The notes under the pieces are model-generated. The model was not told the origin of the DNA. It did not search any database and saw nothing but the letters and a program-made list of their open reading frames with translations. The position numbers and the translations under genes are program-made. A stretch of DNA of 35,029 nucleotides from Parabacteroides acidifaciens. GTDB taxonomy: Bacteria; Bacteroidota; Bacteroidia; Bacteroidales; Tannerellaceae. Positions within the stretch are counted from its first letter, which is position 1, and each line of letters opens with the position of its first letter. The stretch is from positions 1 through 35,029 of the forward strand of contig NZ_QREV01000047.1 of the NCBI RefSeq assembly GCF_003363715.1, given 5' to 3'. Below are positions 29,170-35,029 of the stretch, piece after piece.

Positions 29170-29176
29170 ACAAAAG

Positions 29177-29212
29177 AATCCTGTTTCCAGAAATGGAGAC
29201 GGGATTTTTTAT
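29177..29212 (+). terminator. Terminator after the integrase
   Basis: AATCC-x-GTTTCCA pairs with TGGAGAC-x-GGATT (29177-29206), with a T-run after. Confidence 0.8.
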
Positions 29213-29250
29213 TAAATTGCGACATTGTTTTATCTTCTAAAATTAATACA

Positions 29251-31119
29251 ATGAAATTAGCTATACAAGAAAAGAGGCTTAAACTCGGACAATTCATAGA
29301 GGATATTTATCCCGATGGATTACCTTCTGATATGATTATTAATAAAGTTGTCACGGGAATAGGGGCAACAACTTGCGAAATTAATTCTTATAGACACTCA
29401 ATAATTGTTGTCCCAAATCTGCCCGTCATAAAAAACAAAATGAAAAAGCATCCCCAAATCTTTGGGGTTTACGGAGGTGTATCACCGATCAAAATCCAAG
29501 ACTACTTGAGTAACGAAAATATTGAATGGAAAAAAATACTTACTACTCCCGAAAGTTACGAATTGGCAAAAAATGCAATTACAGATACGAAGTTCAATTT
29601 GTATGAGGATTTTTTCATGCTGATTGACGAATGTGAGAAGATTATTCAAGAGGCTAATTTCAGAGAAAAAATCATCACCCCATTTTTTGACTTTTTCAAA
29701 TTCAATGCAAAAAGTTTAATCTCGGCAACGCCACTATATGCTAAGTTAAAAGGATTTGAAAAAGATCTGTTTAATGAAATTCGGATTGTTCCCGAATATG
29801 ATTATAAAAAAGACTTGCATTTGACTTTCACCAATAACATCATTGAAGCTATGCGAGAACATGCAACAGGGACAAATATTAAAGCGATTTTCCTGAACTC
29901 CGTAAAGTATGCGCTGAAACTCATAGAAGAGTTAGGCATCCAAAAAGAGAGTAACCTATATACGTCTCCGGACAGCATAAAAGAAATCAAAGCAAACAAC
30001 AAAAATATCGCTGTTGGCTTGTATGATGAGTTTACAGGAAACTTACAGCGATACAATTTCTTTACCAGCCGTTATTATTCTGCCGTGGATTTGGATACAG
30101 ACATAAAACCAGATATTATTATGATTTCTGATTTTTGGAGCAAACCTCAAACGATTATTGATCCATATACGCATGCAATACAAATCACAGGACGTTTCAG
30201 AAACGGAAACGGAAGCATTACGCATATCGTAAAGACTAATGATAAAGTATCAGTCCGATCCGAAAAAGAAATACGGGAAAGTTTGACAAAGCAAAAAGCT
30301 TTTTGGGAAGCTATATTGACACTGCAAGAATGCGCAGATCCAGCCGTTCAACCATTTATAGATGAGATATTGGAACGCACGACATTTGGAAGTGTAATTT
30401 TTCGAGAGGGTGAATATCAAGGCAAATTGAATGGCTTTATCGTGACCAACATGATCGAGAAAGAAAGAGTGAGAGATTATTATACAGCCAGCAGCAAATT
30501 ATGTGCAGCTTATAAACAGACAGAACACTTTAATCTATCGTGTGAACACAAAAAATATGCAACAGCATCTGGCTTCATAGGAGCTAAACGACTAACGAAG
30601 GATGAACAAAGGATATTATTGGCTCAATTAAGAACTTTGAAGCCTGAAACACCTGAAGGAGAAGCCCCATTAATCATGTTTTTATCTCCGGAACAAAGCG
30701 ATAAACTGAACGAAATAATACTAAAAGCACCTTTGCTATATCAAGTCTATTCCTATGCAGGAAGTAAAGCTATTGAAAGAGTGAATTTCGATAATACCAG
30801 AATGCGGAAGCTTCTGGAAAAACAAGAACAGGAGTCAAAATACTTATCTATTATGGATGAAGTTCTATCGGCTTTCAAAATAGGCAATAAATACACGGAG
30901 GAAGAGATAATAAGCAAGCTGCAACGAATTTATGCAAAACATGAAAGAACAGCGAATTTAAAGGTTGCTGCCACAAATCTCAAACACTATTTTGAGTTAG
31001 GGAGGCGAACTACAGTCAAAAGAATCAATGGCAAAGAGATCAAAGGATATGAAATCAAAGCTCATAAATATTTTAGAAGAGAAGATGACTGGGACACATT
31101 TTATGGAGGGTCTATATAA
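29251..31119 (+). CDS. Helicase-like protein with a lysine-less P-loop, element-encoded
   Basis: This 622-residue protein shows the order of superfamily 2 helicase motifs. A P-loop-like segment, Gly36-Ile-Gly38-Ala39-Thr-Thr41, stands where GxGKT is expected, so the catalytic lysine is an alanine. Walker B-like Asp126-Glu-Cys-Glu129 follows, then motif III Ser158-Ala-Thr160 and a motif VI-like Gln311-Ile-Thr-Gly-Arg-Phe-Arg317. The C-terminal part (about 400-620) is not recognised; it includes a lysine/arginine-rich stretch near 590-610. I recall relatives with GxGAT in Bacteroidetes mobile elements, probably linked to replication or primase-like functions, but cannot verify this here. A role in element replication is plausible, and a catalytically inactive DNA-binding role is the alternative. 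It is the largest cargo gene. Confidence 0.7.
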   Translation: MKLAIQEKRLKLGQFIEDIYPDGLPSDMIINKVVTGIGATTCEINSYRHSIIVVPNLPVIKNKMKKHPQIFGVYGGVSPIKIQDYLSNENIEWKKILTTPESYELAKNAITDTKFNLYEDFFMLIDECEKIIQEANFREKIITPFFDFFKFNAKSLISATPLYAKLKGFEKDLFNEIRIVPEYDYKKDLHLTFTNNIIEAMREHATGTNIKAIFLNSVKYALKLIEELGIQKESNLYTSPDSIKEIKANNKNIAVGLYDEFTGNLQRYNFFTSRYYSAVDLDTDIKPDIIMISDFWSKPQTIIDPYTHAIQITGRFRNGNGSITHIVKTNDKVSVRSEKEIRESLTKQKAFWEAILTLQECADPAVQPFIDEILERTTFGSVIFREGEYQGKLNGFIVTNMIEKERVRDYYTASSKLCAAYKQTEHFNLSCEHKKYATASGFIGAKRLTKDEQRILLAQLRTLKPETPEGEAPLIMFLSPEQSDKLNEIILKAPLLYQVYSYAGSKAIERVNFDNTRMRKLLEKQEQESKYLSIMDEVLSAFKIGNKYTEEEIISKLQRIYAKHERTANLKVAATNLKHYFELGRRTTVKRINGKEIKGYEIKAHKYFRREDDWDTFYGGSI

Positions 31120-31176
31120 AATAATCTATCAGAAGTCTGTCCCTTTGAAAACCAAAGACAAAATTTGAATAAAGAG

Positions 31177-31226
31177 AAAAATAGGATACTCGAAGTTGGG
31201 AAACAATAAGTATCCTATTTTTTCAT
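31177..31226 (+). terminator. Terminator after the helicase-like gene
   Basis: AAAAATAGGATACT (31177-31190) and AGTATCCTATTTTT (31209-31222) are perfect 14-nt arms with T residues following. Confidence 0.85.
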
Positions 31227-31724
31227 TTTATAAACACAAAATGGATGCCCTGATTTCTCAAAGCACCCATTACACACAATTATGAATAAGCCGAATCAAT
31301 TCGGAAGATATTTCATTTAAACATACACAAAGTTACCTATTCCAGAAGCCAAAAGAAAATAAATCTTCAACAATCAGGATAATGATTGTGAGACATGTTT
31401 ATAACAGCAAAAGTAACCTCAACAATTAGTACAGATATATAATGTACACAGGATTCATGTACTAATTAAATCCCCCATTACCCATCATTAAGAAAATAGA
31501 TTTGTTTCGCATGACAGGGTACACCACCTGCCTCGAACGTTTCCAACAAAAATTAGATCGGAATCCTATTTCTGGGAAAAGATATTTTTAGCAGAAGAAA
31601 GGATAAGGCAGTTAGAAAACAATTTGGCTTTCTTCATTTATATGGTCTGATACTTGATATACAGACAATATGAAATTGGAGAAACGCCTCAACATGCAAA
31701 TACAAATTCAAAAATCATACTACA
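31227..31724. other. Gene-poor decayed stretch inside the element
   Basis: No intact gene is seen. It holds a 10-bp inverted repeat, AATTAGTACA (31424-31433) with TGTACTAATT (31458-31467). It also holds a short frame from 31511 (M-T-G-Y-T-T-C-L-E-R-F-Q-Q-K-L) that breaks at a stop near 31589, while a protein-like continuation (WEKIFLAEERIRQLENNLAF) runs in another frame. This looks like a frameshifted small gene. The hairpin with AATGG...CCATT near 31240-31273 may be another terminator. Confidence 0.45.
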
Positions 31725-31811
31725 ATGGAAGAAAGATTTAAAGTCTGTGAGGTGAAACTCACTTATCAACTTAAAACTAAAGTATCAGAAAGGATAGAAA
31801 TATGTCTATAA
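31725..31811 (+). pseudogene. Probable N-terminal remnant of a RadC/JAB-domain gene
   Basis: A 28-codon frame starts M-E-E-R-F-K-V-C-E-V-K-L-T-Y, then QLKTKVSERIEI. This resembles the N-terminus of RadC-like JAB-domain proteins of Bacteroidetes mobile elements (EVxLxY...K...SxRxxI), as I recall them. It stops after 28 codons, overlapping the next small gene. The remainder of the roughly 150-residue family is missing. Identity is tentative because the match is short. Confidence 0.45.
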
Positions 31812-31930
31812 TATATCCTATTCTGGTTGCTGTTATCCTGTATTTTGCAGCTGTAATATTTGCACCTCTGATACCTGTGTTCCTGATCCTTTTATTTCTG
31901 GTTGAATTATTGGGAAGAAAGAAACGCTAA
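31802..31930 (+). CDS. 42-residue hydrophobic membrane peptide
   Basis: The 42-residue ORF begins MSIIYPILVAVILYF. It has one long hydrophobic segment (about 4-36, with Pro22 and Pro25 near the middle) and a basic tail (G-R-K-K-R). A purine-rich AGAAAGGATAG lies just before the ATG as a possible ribosome binding site, and a strong hairpin follows. Size and layout recall small membrane proteins or type I toxins, but no antisense RNA was identified. It overlaps the radC remnant by 10 nt. Confidence 0.5.
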   Translation: MSIIYPILVAVILYFAAVIFAPLIPVFLILLFLVELLGRKKR

Positions 31931-31939
31931 TGATTATCA

Positions 31940-31984
31940 AAAAGAATGTTCACTTATTCACAAAGTGAATGTTCTTTTGATTTT
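31940..31984 (+). terminator. Hairpin after the membrane peptide
   Basis: AAAAGAATGTTCACTT (31940-31955) pairs with AAGTGAATGTTCTTTT (31963-31978), 14 of 16 positions, with T-rich sequence after. Confidence 0.7.
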
Positions 31985-32063
31985 CAATTAGTTACCATTT
32001 AAAGAGAAAAACAAAGACGTAAAAACAATCACTTTTATAAATAATCAATTAAAACTGAATATT

Positions 32064-32651
32064 ATGAGTTTGAAGTATAGTACAACCACTGCGGATTATA
32101 TGGGGTGGGATGAAATGAGTAATCTGGTTAGGCGATTGGCTAAAGATGGAGATTATAAAATGTCTCTGTTGATTGCCGTTGGTTGCTTTTGGGGATTGCG
32201 CATATCTGATATATTGTCATTGCGCTGGAAGGATATTCTAAATGTGGATGAGTTTACTTTGCAGGAAAAGAAAACAAAGAAGAACCGCACAATTAGAATT
32301 AATCCTCAACTAAAAAGGCATATTGCAGAATGTTACAACCATATTCAGCCAATAGGAATTAATTCGCCTATATTGGTAAGTCAAAAGGGAACAACGTTCA
32401 CGATACAGAGAATTAACGTAATTCTAAAGGAGATTAAAGCCAAATACAGGCTAAAAGTTCAGAATTTCAGTTGTCACAGTCTGCGGAAAACATTTGGTAG
32501 GCAGGTGTACAATCAAAATTCAGAAAATGCAGAATTGGCTTTAGTTAAATTGATGGAGTTATTTAATCATTCCAGTGTGGCAATTACGAAGCGGTATTTA
32601 GGATTAAGGCAGGAAGAAATATTGCAGGCTTATGATAGTCTTTCCTTTTAG
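32064..32651 (+). CDS. Short tyrosine recombinase (catalytic domain only)
   Basis: This 195-residue protein has the full active-site set: Arg46 (GLRISD), lysine in the KKTKKN stretch near 70, His138-x-x-Arg141, His169 (FNHSS) and the nucleophile Tyr178 (TKRYLG). It lacks the N-terminal arm-binding and core-binding domains, like the FimB/FimE-size recombinases. Such proteins often invert promoter segments or act on small mobile sites, but I found no clear pair of inversion sites around it. It is followed by a structured leader and a cargo lipoprotein. It may be an independent recombinase, or partner the larger integrase. Confidence 0.9.
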   Translation: MSLKYSTTTADYMGWDEMSNLVRRLAKDGDYKMSLLIAVGCFWGLRISDILSLRWKDILNVDEFTLQEKKTKKNRTIRINPQLKRHIAECYNHIQPIGINSPILVSQKGTTFTIQRINVILKEIKAKYRLKVQNFSCHSLRKTFGRQVYNQNSENAELALVKLMELFNHSSVAITKRYLGLRQEEILQAYDSLSF

Positions 32652-32676
32652 ATGATAAATATTTCTGCCTCAACTA

Positions 32677-32706
32677 TTGGAAAACAAAACGCTTTTCGTA
32701 CTTTTG
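32677..32706 (+). promoter_or_regulatory. Promoter for the structured leader and lipoprotein
   Basis: TTGG (32677-32680; near TTTG) and TACTTTTG (32699-32706) are close to 19 nt apart. Transcription would begin near 32713 and give a leader of about 315 nt. Confidence 0.6.
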
Positions 32707-32713
32707 TGTCAAT

Positions 32714-33027
32714 CTCATACGCCTAAAGAGATAGGATGATATGAGAGGACATACGTTTAACGAAAGGTGTTATTGAAATTATCTTCTATTGACAAATTCT
32801 CGCAAAATTTGAATGTAGTATGAAGGTGATAGCAATAGCACCCGCATCATTTGTTATAGAATTACCCGTGAGGGTAACTTATATACAAAACTGGTGTGGG
32901 TTGCTGTTGCTTTATCCATACTACAGGCAATGCGAGAAGCCCGTCAATAGGATGAAGCAATACAGTTCCCACACCTTTTATTTTTTAATCTTTCCAGAGG
33001 GAACGGGAAGGGTAAAATTTAATTGTT
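32714..33027 (+). promoter_or_regulatory. Structured 5' leader with alternative hairpins and terminator
   Basis: Segment 1 (32814-32849) pairs with segment 2 (32892-32925): TGTAGTATG with CATACTACA, plus imperfect GCAATAGCA with TGCTGTTGC pairing, around a small TTACCC-GTGA-GGGTAA hairpin (32862-32877). Segment 2 also pairs with segment 3 (32950-32975) as GGTGTGGG with CCCACACC and GCTTTATCC with GGATGAAGC, followed by TTTTATTTTTT. The second form is a terminator just before the lipoprotein gene and the first would prevent it. A hairpin CTCATA/TATGAG occurs at 32714-32745. A 75-codon frame (32820-33047) crosses it but has no independent support. Confidence 0.6.
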
Positions 33028-33984
33028 ATGAGAAATCTTCTTTTTAAAGTGTGTACTGTTGTTCTTGGTTCTGTGTTACTATTATCCAGTTGTGATAAAG
33101 ATCATTGGGATGAACAGCAAGGAGATTGTTTCTATGGTTACAAGGTGGAAAATCGGAACGTTTTTGATCTGCGAAGCATTACTCACTGTCCATATAATCA
33201 AGATACAGCATTCTTGACTGGTATTAAAAATGAAAAGCATTGGATTGGTATGTTTGACCAACAAACGAAAAAACAGCTACAAGAGTGGAACGGATCGGAA
33301 ACAATTGATCGAGAAATAAAAATAGATAGAGGATACGGAGAAATTGAAACTATGAGACTTTCTGCATTCCATTTTGAAAGTGATATTCATAAAACAAGTT
33401 GGGGATTTGTTATGATTCCGTATTATACAGAAAGAGGTTCTAACTGGGGTATAGGAATGTTAGAAGCAGGAGGTTATGCAAGAGATATTCTTCTTTTAAA
33501 TGGAGACAAATTGATTGTCTATCCTCTTAATAATCCGGGTATTGTTCAACCTCATTGGTTTCAAGAGAGTATTGTCGTATCATCTTATGAATATGGTGGT
33601 GAAGGAATAGATTATACAGTTTTATCACCTGATGGGAAAAAGGTTGTGGATATGAAAGATAGACCTCAAAACTGGTTAGTAGAGGAAAAAAATATTTTCC
33701 CTGTTTCATATACAGACGGTATAGGTCTTCGTGATTGGAGAAGGGATGCTGAAAGATGTGATATTCGTATTTATAGAAATAATTACGCTATTAGTGAAAC
33801 TGTTTGGGAAACACCTATTCCCTCTTTGCTAAACATCAAAGGTGACGCTCGTTTCAATATAACAGTCCTGGAACAAGGCAATCCGATCTGGAAATACCGG
33901 ATTGATGTTACCAATCGGGACGGCAGCAAGCAGCAAGTTCTTTTCACTGTCAATGTGGAAACCGGAGCGTTGACGGAAATCTAA
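33028..33984 (+). CDS. Hypothetical lipoprotein, element cargo
   Basis: I do not recognise this 318-residue protein. An SPII signal ends LLLSSC (Cys22) and is followed by D-K-D-H-W-D-E-Q-Q, suggesting surface lipid anchoring. The rest appears beta-rich, with repeated W/Y-G segments (KTSWGFVMIPYY, SNWGIGML, EYGGEG) that could be a propeller-like or beta-sandwich fold. It has no membrane segment and no enzyme motif that I recognise. The leader upstream can form a terminator, so it is probably regulated at the RNA level. It is the last gene of the element and ends in a hairpin that covers its stop codon. Confidence 0.75.
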   Translation: MRNLLFKVCTVVLGSVLLLSSCDKDHWDEQQGDCFYGYKVENRNVFDLRSITHCPYNQDTAFLTGIKNEKHWIGMFDQQTKKQLQEWNGSETIDREIKIDRGYGEIETMRLSAFHFESDIHKTSWGFVMIPYYTERGSNWGIGMLEAGGYARDILLLNGDKLIVYPLNNPGIVQPHWFQESIVVSSYEYGGEGIDYTVLSPDGKKVVDMKDRPQNWLVEEKNIFPVSYTDGIGLRDWRRDAERCDIRIYRNNYAISETVWETPIPSLLNIKGDARFNITVLEQGNPIWKYRIDVTNRDGSKQQVLFTVNVETGALTEI

Positions 33985-34012
33985 ATGACTCGAGAGGTCA
34001 CTTAGATAAAAA
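33979..34012 (+). terminator. Terminator overlapping the lipoprotein stop codon
   Basis: ATCTAAATGAC (33979-33989) pairs with GTCACTTAGAT (33997-34007), 10 of 11 positions, with the stop TAA (33982-33984) in the left arm. An A-rich tail follows on the plus strand. Confidence 0.55.
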
Positions 34013-34176
34013 TAGTAGTGGGACACTTTTTATCAAGGGGTATTATAATTAACTTCTTGCAAATTGTGTCCCATGTTATTTTGGAGAGGATAGTTTTATC
34101 TTGATTGGTAGACTATCTGTTAAATGGTGTAATGTTTTATAATAGAGATAATTAACGAATTTATTAATCAATGGCT
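34013..34176. other. Non-coding stretch near the right end of the element
   Basis: No gene. It holds a short inverted repeat, GGGACAC (34020-34026) with GTGTCCC (34066-34072), and AT-rich sequence. Confidence 0.5.
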
Positions 34177-34198
34177 CATGTAAACCAATATGTAAACC
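34177..34198. promoter_or_regulatory. Right-end paired GTAAAC motif
   Basis: Two GTAAACC motifs 12 bp apart, matching 27948-27969 in order, direction and spacing. Likely arm-type sites for the element's recombinase or excisionase. Confidence 0.6.
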
Positions 34199-34241
34199 AG
34201 ACAGAAAATAAAAAGAAAATAGCAAATAGGATAACTGCTAA

Positions 34242-34346
34242 GCCGCAATAGCTCAGCTGGTTGCGTTGGAGGCGAAGCCTCTGACGCTGAAAGAGAGCAA
34301 CGCATTCGTAATGCGTAGGTCGCCGGTTCAAGTCCGGCTTTCGGCT
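34242..34346 (+). pseudogene. tRNA-Thr-like copy with a 32-nt hairpin in the D-loop, at the right junction
   Basis: A complete tRNA shape of 105 nt: acceptor GCCGCAA with TTTCGGC (one mismatch at C5), D-stem GCTC/GAGC, anticodon CGT, intact T-arm. Compared with tRNA-Thr at 27796 it has a 32-nt insertion between GGT and AGAGC (34262-34293). This insertion contains an 11-bp stem with two wobble pairs (GCGTTGGAGGC with GCCTCTGACGC, loop GAA). The 5' part differs from the left tRNA at several bases, and no strong promoter precedes it. It is probably not a working tRNA. Confidence 0.75.
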
Positions 34347-34410
34347 CACAAAATCAAGCAGTTATCTTTTTAGGTAACTGCTTTTTTTATGCCTTTTTCT
34401 GTGTTTTTCG
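34294..34410 (+). repeat. Right attachment-site repeat (attR)
   Basis: Repeats 27816-27932 with one mismatch, including the tRNA 3' part and the downstream hairpin, here with fuller A-U pairing at 34377. Confidence 0.9.
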
Positions 34411-34416
34411 GGGTTT

Positions 34417-34485
34417 GTTTAAACCGGTGTTTAAACCATGAGTACAACAATTAGGACTCACCCGATAATCATTGGGGATAAATAA
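34417..34485 (+). pseudogene. Start of a second, lost integrase gene
   Basis: GTTTAAACC occurs at 34417-34425 and 34429-34437, 12 bp apart as in the GTAAAC pairs of the left end, and touches an ATG at 34438. The first 17 bases (34438-34454) match the integrase start at 27970, giving M-S-T-T-I. The frame then departs and stops after 15 codons. This is the residue of a sister element beside the same tRNA-type site. Confidence 0.7.
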
Positions 34486-34512
34486 ATTCATTATTTGGCA
34501 TATTTGAGACAA

Positions 34513-34693
34513 TAAATGATGATTTATCGGTGCGTTTGCTCGTATTTACCGGACGCAGACGAGCGCAGATTACGCAGAGGAACGCAGACTTATTTTCTTT
34601 TAAAACAATAAATGATCTGCGTTCGTCTGCGTCGTCTGCGAAATCTGCGTCCGGTAATACAAACATAGCGACACCCCGTTAAATCATCATTTA
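34513..34693. repeat. Nested inverted repeat of ACGCAGA-type units
   Basis: Outer arms TAAATGATGATTTA (34513-34526) and its exact reverse complement (34680-34693) enclose a larger imperfect inverted repeat, 34546-34588 with 34616-34657. The inner arms consist of ACGCAGA-like units starting at TTACCGG. No gene is inside. It looks like a palindromic MITE or REP-type element. Confidence 0.8.
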
Positions 34694-34745
34694 CAGGTTC
34701 ACAATTTCTTATGTTTGTACCTTTTGCAAATTGAAAAATATACAT

Positions 34746-35029
34746 TAACCCCCTGTTTCGACTGTTTTTCTATTTCGTCCGAAATCTTGATTGATTTTGG
34801 TTTGACTTTTTTCACGGTTTTAACCCACTCGGGTGACAACAGAGAATATGAGATGCCGAGCCTATTCCAAAAAGCGTGCAATTTGATTGCTGATAACCGA
34901 AAACAACAGTAAAGTGATAAACCTTAACTCCCGGAGAATCGAATATTTGCAGACGAAGACGGACGGCGTTCCAAATATCTAAAGGAAATTTTGGGGGCTT
35001 GTTGCCGTGAGGTGCGCAGAAAATTGCCG
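34746..35029 (+). repeat. Right copy of the edge repeat unit with an open frame running off the window
   Basis: TAACCCCCT (34746-34754) and the 34-nt block at 34916-34949 match the left edge (213-221 and 27-60) in inverted orientation, with the same spacing to within 1 nt and one mismatch in the 34 bases. After TAA at 34925-34927 the frame L-P-E-N-R-I-F continues open for 34 codons to the window end (ADEDGRRSKYLKEILGACC and on). The small upstream frame (34715-34912) shares L-T-P...S-I-S...D-F-x-L-T-F with the frame at 49-240. A dispersed coding or transposon-derived unit is likely; its identity is unknown. Confidence 0.65.

Noticed and set aside
32677-33027. Invertible promoter controlled by the short recombinase
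   Set aside because: The inverted arms at 32893-32917 and 32950-32975 enclose only about 32 nt with no promoter inside, so inversion would not switch transcription.
32699-33027. Retron or diversity-generating element
   Set aside because: No reverse transcriptase gene or template/variable repeat pair is present in the window.
32820-33047. 75-codon frame within the structured leader
   Set aside because: It overlaps both alternative hairpins and the terminator, runs past the lipoprotein start and has no ribosome binding site. Coding potential cannot be excluded but RNA structure explains the sequence better.

Overview
The window looks like chromosome of a gut-type Bacteroidales, most likely Parabacteroides or a close Bacteroides relative. 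The reasons are repeated TTTG-N19-TAnnTTTG promoters, M49 dipeptidyl peptidase III with an HECLGH motif, a Fur-like regulator beside purA, an HU protein fused to a winged helix, periplasmic TPR histidine kinases and many SPII lipoproteins. No database search was possible, so genus is an inference.

Bases 1-27796 are core genome. In order: DPP III and an AlkD-like protein (operon); a Fur-family regulator and purA; a YugP-type zinc peptidase; hisS; a GH30 glycosidase lipoprotein; groES-groEL behind a possible sigma-54 promoter; a small lipoprotein; tRNA-Leu(CAG); an ECF sigma, candidate anti-sigma and Spy/CpxP-like periplasmic protein; a minus-strand group of RluA-family pseudouridine synthase, dsbD and mazG; a divergent HU-winged-helix gene behind three palindromes spaced 22 bp apart; valS; two tandem paralogous TPR sensor kinases; a Tat-exported sugar isomerase-like protein; a DUF6340-like lipoprotein; an acidic hypothetical; and tRNA-Thr(CGT).

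Bases 27796-34440 hold an AT-rich integrative element of about 6.4 kb in the 3' end of tRNA-Thr. It carries a tyrosine integrase beside the left junction, a helicase-like protein whose P-loop lacks the lysine, gene debris (probable radC N-terminus), a 42-residue membrane peptide, a second short but catalytically complete tyrosine recombinase, a structured leader with mutually exclusive hairpins ending in a terminator, and a cargo lipoprotein. The right junction repeats 117 bp of the left one with one mismatch. It is followed by the first 17 bases of another integrase gene, so the element seems to sit beside the remnant of a sister element. The tRNA copy at the right junction is a complete tRNA-like sequence with a 32-nt hairpin in its D-loop. 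This element is the most novel part of the window.

Bases 34441-35029 contain a nested inverted repeat of ACGCAGA-type units. The two window edges also carry a homologous unit of about 200 bp in opposite orientation: a 34-nt inverted repeat with one mismatch, with a second shared motif at nearly the same distance in both copies.
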